Shown here in pieces: positions 61,321 to 64,000 of a stretch of DNA of 64,000 nucleotides. How positions within the stretch are numbered: the stretch's first letter is position 1; each line of letters opens with the position of its first letter. The stretch lies in NCBI RefSeq assembly GCF_014654615.1, contig NZ_BNBB01000007.1:124001-188000 (forward strand), given 5' to 3'. The notes beneath the pieces are model-generated. The model ran no database searches. It had not been told where the DNA came from and worked only from the letters and a program-made list of their open reading frames with translations. Source of the stretch: Streptosporangium violaceochromogenes. GTDB taxonomy: Bacteria > Actinomycetota > Actinomycetes > Streptosporangiales > Streptosporangiaceae. Both the position numbers and the translations under genes were made by a program.

Positions 61321-63183
61321 CTACGGCCGCCCGTCCGCCGCGCCGGTGTGGCCGTTCAGGGCGAAGATCCCGCCGCCGCGCTCGGCGGGGGCCGCCGTAC
61401 GCCGGAAGGCGGCGAACAGCTCCCGGCCGGTGCCCGTCCACTGGGCGTCGGTGAGCGGGGCGCCCCGCGGGGCGCGGGTGGCCAGCTCGTCGGCGGGGAC
61501 CAGCAGTTCCAGGGTTCCGGCCCGGGCGTCCAGGCGGATCGGGTCGCCGTCCCGCACCAGGGCGATCGGACCGCCCCGGGCTGCCTCCGGCGACAGGTGG
61601 ATGGCCGCGGGAACCTTCCCCGACGCCCCGGACATGCGGCCGTCGGTGACGATCGCCACGCGCTGCCCCCGGTCGAGCAGGACCGCCAGCGGCGGGGTGA
61701 GCTTGTGCAGCTCGGGCATGCCGTTCGCGCTGGGCCCCTGGTAGCGGATGACCGCCACGAAGTCGCGCCCGTCCAGCTCGCCCGCCTCGAAGGCCCGCAG
61801 CAGTTCGGCCTGATCGTCGAAGACCTTCGCGGGGGCCTCGACGAGAAGGTGCTCCGCGCCGACCGCGGAGACCTTGCTGACCGCCCGCCCCAGGTTCCCG
61901 TCGAGGATGTGGATGCCGCCGTCGGGGGAGAAGGGGTCGTGGGCGGGGCGCAGCACGCCGGGGTCGGTGCTGCCGCCGGTGCGCTCGGCCCAGACCGGCT
62001 CACCGTCCTTGAGCGTGACCTCCGAGCGGTAGCGATCGAGCCCGCGCCCGGCGATCGTCAGCACGTCGGCGTGGAGCAGCCCGGCGTCCAGCAGATCGCC
62101 GATGAGCACCTGCATGCCGCCCGCGGCCTGGAAGTGGTTCACGTCCGCCTGGCCGTTGGGGTACATGCGGGCGAGCAGGGGCACCACCTTCGACAGCGCG
62201 GCCAGGTCGTCCCAGAGCAGCTCGATACCCGCCGCCGCGGCCACCGCGACCAGGTGCATGGTGTGGTTGGTGGAGCCGCCGGTGGCCAGCAGCGCCACGC
62301 AGGCGTTGACGATCGCCTTCTCGTCGACGACCTCCCCCACGGGGGCGTACTCGTCGCCGTGCGCGGTGATCTCGACCGCCCGCCGGCCCGCGGCCCTGGT
62401 CAGGGCCTCGCGCAGTTCGGTGCGCGGGTTGACGAACGTCGCCCCCGGCAGGTGAAGGCCCATGACCTCGACCATGACCTGGTTGGAGTTGGCGGTGCCG
62501 TAGAAGGTGCAGGTGCCGGGGGAGTGGTAGGAGCGCGCCTCGGCGTCGAGCATCTCCTCGCGCCCGATCCGGCCCTCGGCGAACAGCTGCCGGGTGCGGG
62601 CCTTGACCTTGTTGGGCAGCCCCGAGGGCATCGGCCCGGCGGGGACGAACACCGCCGGAAGGTGACCGAAGTGCAGCGCGCCGATCAGCAGCCCCGGCAC
62701 GATCTTGTCGCAGACGCCCAGCATCAGGGTGGCGTCGAACATGTCGTGCGACAGGGCGATCGCGGTGGCCATCGCGACGACCTCGCGGCTGTAGAGCGAC
62801 AGCTCCATGCCGGCGCGGCCCTGCGTGATGCCGTCGCACATCGCCGGCACGCCCCCGGCGAACCGCGCCACACCGCCCGCCCGGCGGACGGCCGCCTTCA
62901 GGATCGGCGGATAGGTCTCGTACGGCTGGTGCGCCGACAGCAGGTCGTTGTAGCTCGACACGATCGCCACGCCCGGCTTGACCCCGGCCCGCAGGTCCCG
63001 TTCGTCGGCCCCTGACGCGGCGGCGAAGCCGTGGGCCAGGTTGGCGCAGCCCAGACCGGCCCGGGCGGGCCCGCGCGCCCGGGCCGCCTCGGCCTCGGCG
63101 CCCAGCCGCCGCAGGTAGGCGGTCCGGCTGGCGCGGCTGCGCGCGGTCAGGCGGTCGGTGGTCTCCTGGATGACGGGGTGCAC
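61321..63183 (-). CDS. edd: Phosphogluconate dehydratase
   Basis: This 620-residue enzyme turns 6-phosphogluconate into KDPG. Family residues: [45 protein letters not shown] with an Fe-S Cys, [10 protein letters not shown] with a second Cys, [13 protein letters not shown] with a third, [14 protein letters not shown], and [14 protein letters not shown] start at GTG 63183 ([12 protein letters not shown]), with AAGGAGG at 63188-63194; GTG 63237 is an alternative that would overlap the zwf stop by 4 bp. It is the middle gene of zwf-edd-eda. Confidence 0.94.
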   Translation of the reverse strand: MHPVIQETTDRLTARSRASRTAYLRRLGAEAEAARARGPARAGLGCANLAHGFAAASGADERDLRAGVKPGVAIVSSYNDLLSAHQPYETYPPILKAAVRRAGGVARFAGGVPAMCDGITQGRAGMELSLYSREVVAMATAIALSHDMFDATLMLGVCDKIVPGLLIGALHFGHLPAVFVPAGPMPSGLPNKVKARTRQLFAEGRIGREEMLDAEARSYHSPGTCTFYGTANSNQVMVEVMGLHLPGATFVNPRTELREALTRAAGRRAVEITAHGDEYAPVGEVVDEKAIVNACVALLATGGSTNHTMHLVAVAAAAGIELLWDDLAALSKVVPLLARMYPNGQADVNHFQAAGGMQVLIGDLLDAGLLHADVLTIAGRGLDRYRSEVTLKDGEPVWAERTGGSTDPGVLRPAHDPFSPDGGIHILDGNLGRAVSKVSAVGAEHLLVEAPAKVFDDQAELLRAFEAGELDGRDFVAVIRYQGPSANGMPELHKLTPPLAVLLDRGQRVAIVTDGRMSGASGKVPAAIHLSPEAARGGPIALVRDGDPIRLDARAGTLELLVPADELATRAPRGAPLTDAQWTGTGRELFAAFRRTAAPAERGGGIFALNGHTGAADGRP

Positions 63184-63233
63184 CCGGCCTCCTTCGTCGT
63201 GCCGGCGCTCTTCGCGCCGTGTCCGTTCGTCGT

Positions 63234-64000
63234 TCACGCGGGTGACTCCTCGTGCCAGGCGCGCCCGCCGCGGGTGACGAGCTCGTGGGCTCCGGCGGGA
63301 CCGGAGGTGCCGGCCGGGTAGGGCTCGGGCGGCGTGCCGTACGACTCCCACTCGCCGGCGATCGGATCGATCCACCGCCAGGCGGCCTCCACCTCGTCAC
63401 GCCGCATGAACAGGGTGGGGTTGCCGGCGAGGACGTCCATGAGCAGCCGCTCGTAGGCGTCGGGCACCCGGGCGGCGAACGTCTCGGCGAAGCTCAGGCC
63501 GAGCGGGACCGGCCTGAGCGCCACCTCGCCCGCCCCGGGCTCCTTGGCCATGATGTGCAGGCGGATCCCCTCGCTCGGCTGCAGCCGGAGCACCAGCCGG
63601 TTGGGCGCGCCGCCCGGGAAGATCGAGTGGGGCACCTCCTTGAACTGCACCACGATCTCCGAGCACCGGTACGGCATGCGCTTGCCGGTGCGCAGGTAGA
63701 ACGGCACCCCGGCCCAGCGCCAGTTCCTCACCTCGGCGCGGATCGCGGCGAAGGTCTCCACCCGGCGCGAGGTCTCGGTGGGGGCGGTGCGGTCGGGCTC
63801 GTCGAGGTATCCGGGGACCGGGACCCCGCCGGACACGCCCGCGGTGTACTGGCCGCGGACGGTGAAACGGTCCACCTCGCGGCCGGTGATCGGCCGCAGC
63901 GCCTGGAGGACCTTGAGCTTCTCGTCGCGGATGGACTCGCGGTGGTTGCGCGCGGGCGGCTCCATGGCGACCAGGCAGAGCAACTGCAGCAGGTGGTTCT
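63234..64000 (-). CDS. zwf: Glucose-6-phosphate 1-dehydrogenase (N-terminus beyond window)
   Basis: About 255 C-terminal residues are visible. They include [56 protein letters not shown], and [11 protein letters not shown]. Substrate- and fold-specific residues are clear, e.g. the YLRTGKRM segment. It oxidises glucose 6-phosphate to 6-phosphogluconolactone. It is upstream of edd on the same strand, so together they feed the Entner-Doudoroff pathway. No 6-phosphogluconolactonase gene is seen here; it may be outside the window. Confidence 0.95.
   Translation of the reverse strand, partial: NHLLQLLCLVAMEPPARNHRESIRDEKLKVLQALRPITGREVDRFTVRGQYTAGVSGGVPVPGYLDEPDRTAPTETSRRVETFAAIRAEVRNWRWAGVPFYLRTGKRMPYRCSEIVVQFKEVPHSIFPGGAPNRLVLRLQPSEGIRLHIMAKEPGAGEVALRPVPLGLSFAETFAARVPDAYERLLMDVLAGNPTLFMRRDEVEAAWRWIDPIAGEWESYGTPPEPYPAGTSGPAGAHELVTRGGRAWHEESPA

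Overview
The window is high-GC (roughly 70%+) DNA with strong GC bias at third codon positions, many GTG starts and short ATGA/GTGA gene overlaps. Gene content includes a class II DAHP synthase, a HAIR-controlled lon, XRE/DUF397 pairs, a c-di-AMP riboswitch before a CHAP gene, and PadR/HAAS and TetR regulators. All of this points to a filamentous actinomycete, most likely of the Streptosporangiaceae (Streptosporangium or Nonomuraea type); the genus is an inference. It reads as ordinary chromosome: I found no tRNA or rRNA gene, CRISPR array, insertion sequence or prophage.

Layout. 1-7.6 kb: a partial phosphotransferase, a SnoaL-like protein, a HAD-IIA phosphatase, a Nudix hydrolase, ArfB, an alpha/beta hydrolase, a small secreted protein, a P450 and an MFS exporter. 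7.7-13.2 kb: a tightly coupled five-gene operon of the STM4015-4014-4013-4012-4011 families (LRR protein, ATP-grasp enzyme, sulfatase-like hydrolase, two radical SAM enzymes). This is a conserved but functionally uncharacterised system and the most interesting item here. 13.1-16.1 kb: two proteins of unknown function, a TetR regulator and a heme oxygenase with paired palindromes in its promoter. 16.3-20.6 kb: lon under a HAIR element, an acyl-CoA ligase and a small unknown. 20.6-28.9 kb: a GbsR/MarR-type regulator divergent from a prolyl-oligopeptidase and peptide ABC transporter operon.

28.9-30.2 kb: a scar where a cutA gene and an XRE-TPR regulator gene, facing each other, have both lost their 3' ends. 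30.5-38.5 kb: an HtrA-type protease, then cydABDC encoding a bd-type oxidase whose CydA lacks almost the entire Q-loop. A compact palindrome array lies before cydA, next to a PadR gene and its HAAS-domain partner. 38.6-46.5 kb: a pentapeptide-repeat membrane protein, a secreted nuclease, thioredoxin, DAHP synthase, an FAD monooxygenase and an aldose epimerase. 46.6-52.7 kb: a CHAP protein under a ydaO riboswitch, a TetR-SDR operon with a 31-bp palindrome, a membrane-anchored esterase and a GH13 glucosidase. 52.9-60.4 kb: a secreted beta-helix protein, an ACT protein, an orphan sugar-type ABC ATPase, an XRE/DUF397 pair, a cupin, and a nuclease and an ATPase gene that overlap antisense by 370 bp. 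60.6-64 kb: zwf-edd-eda, the Entner-Doudoroff pathway, running off the right edge.
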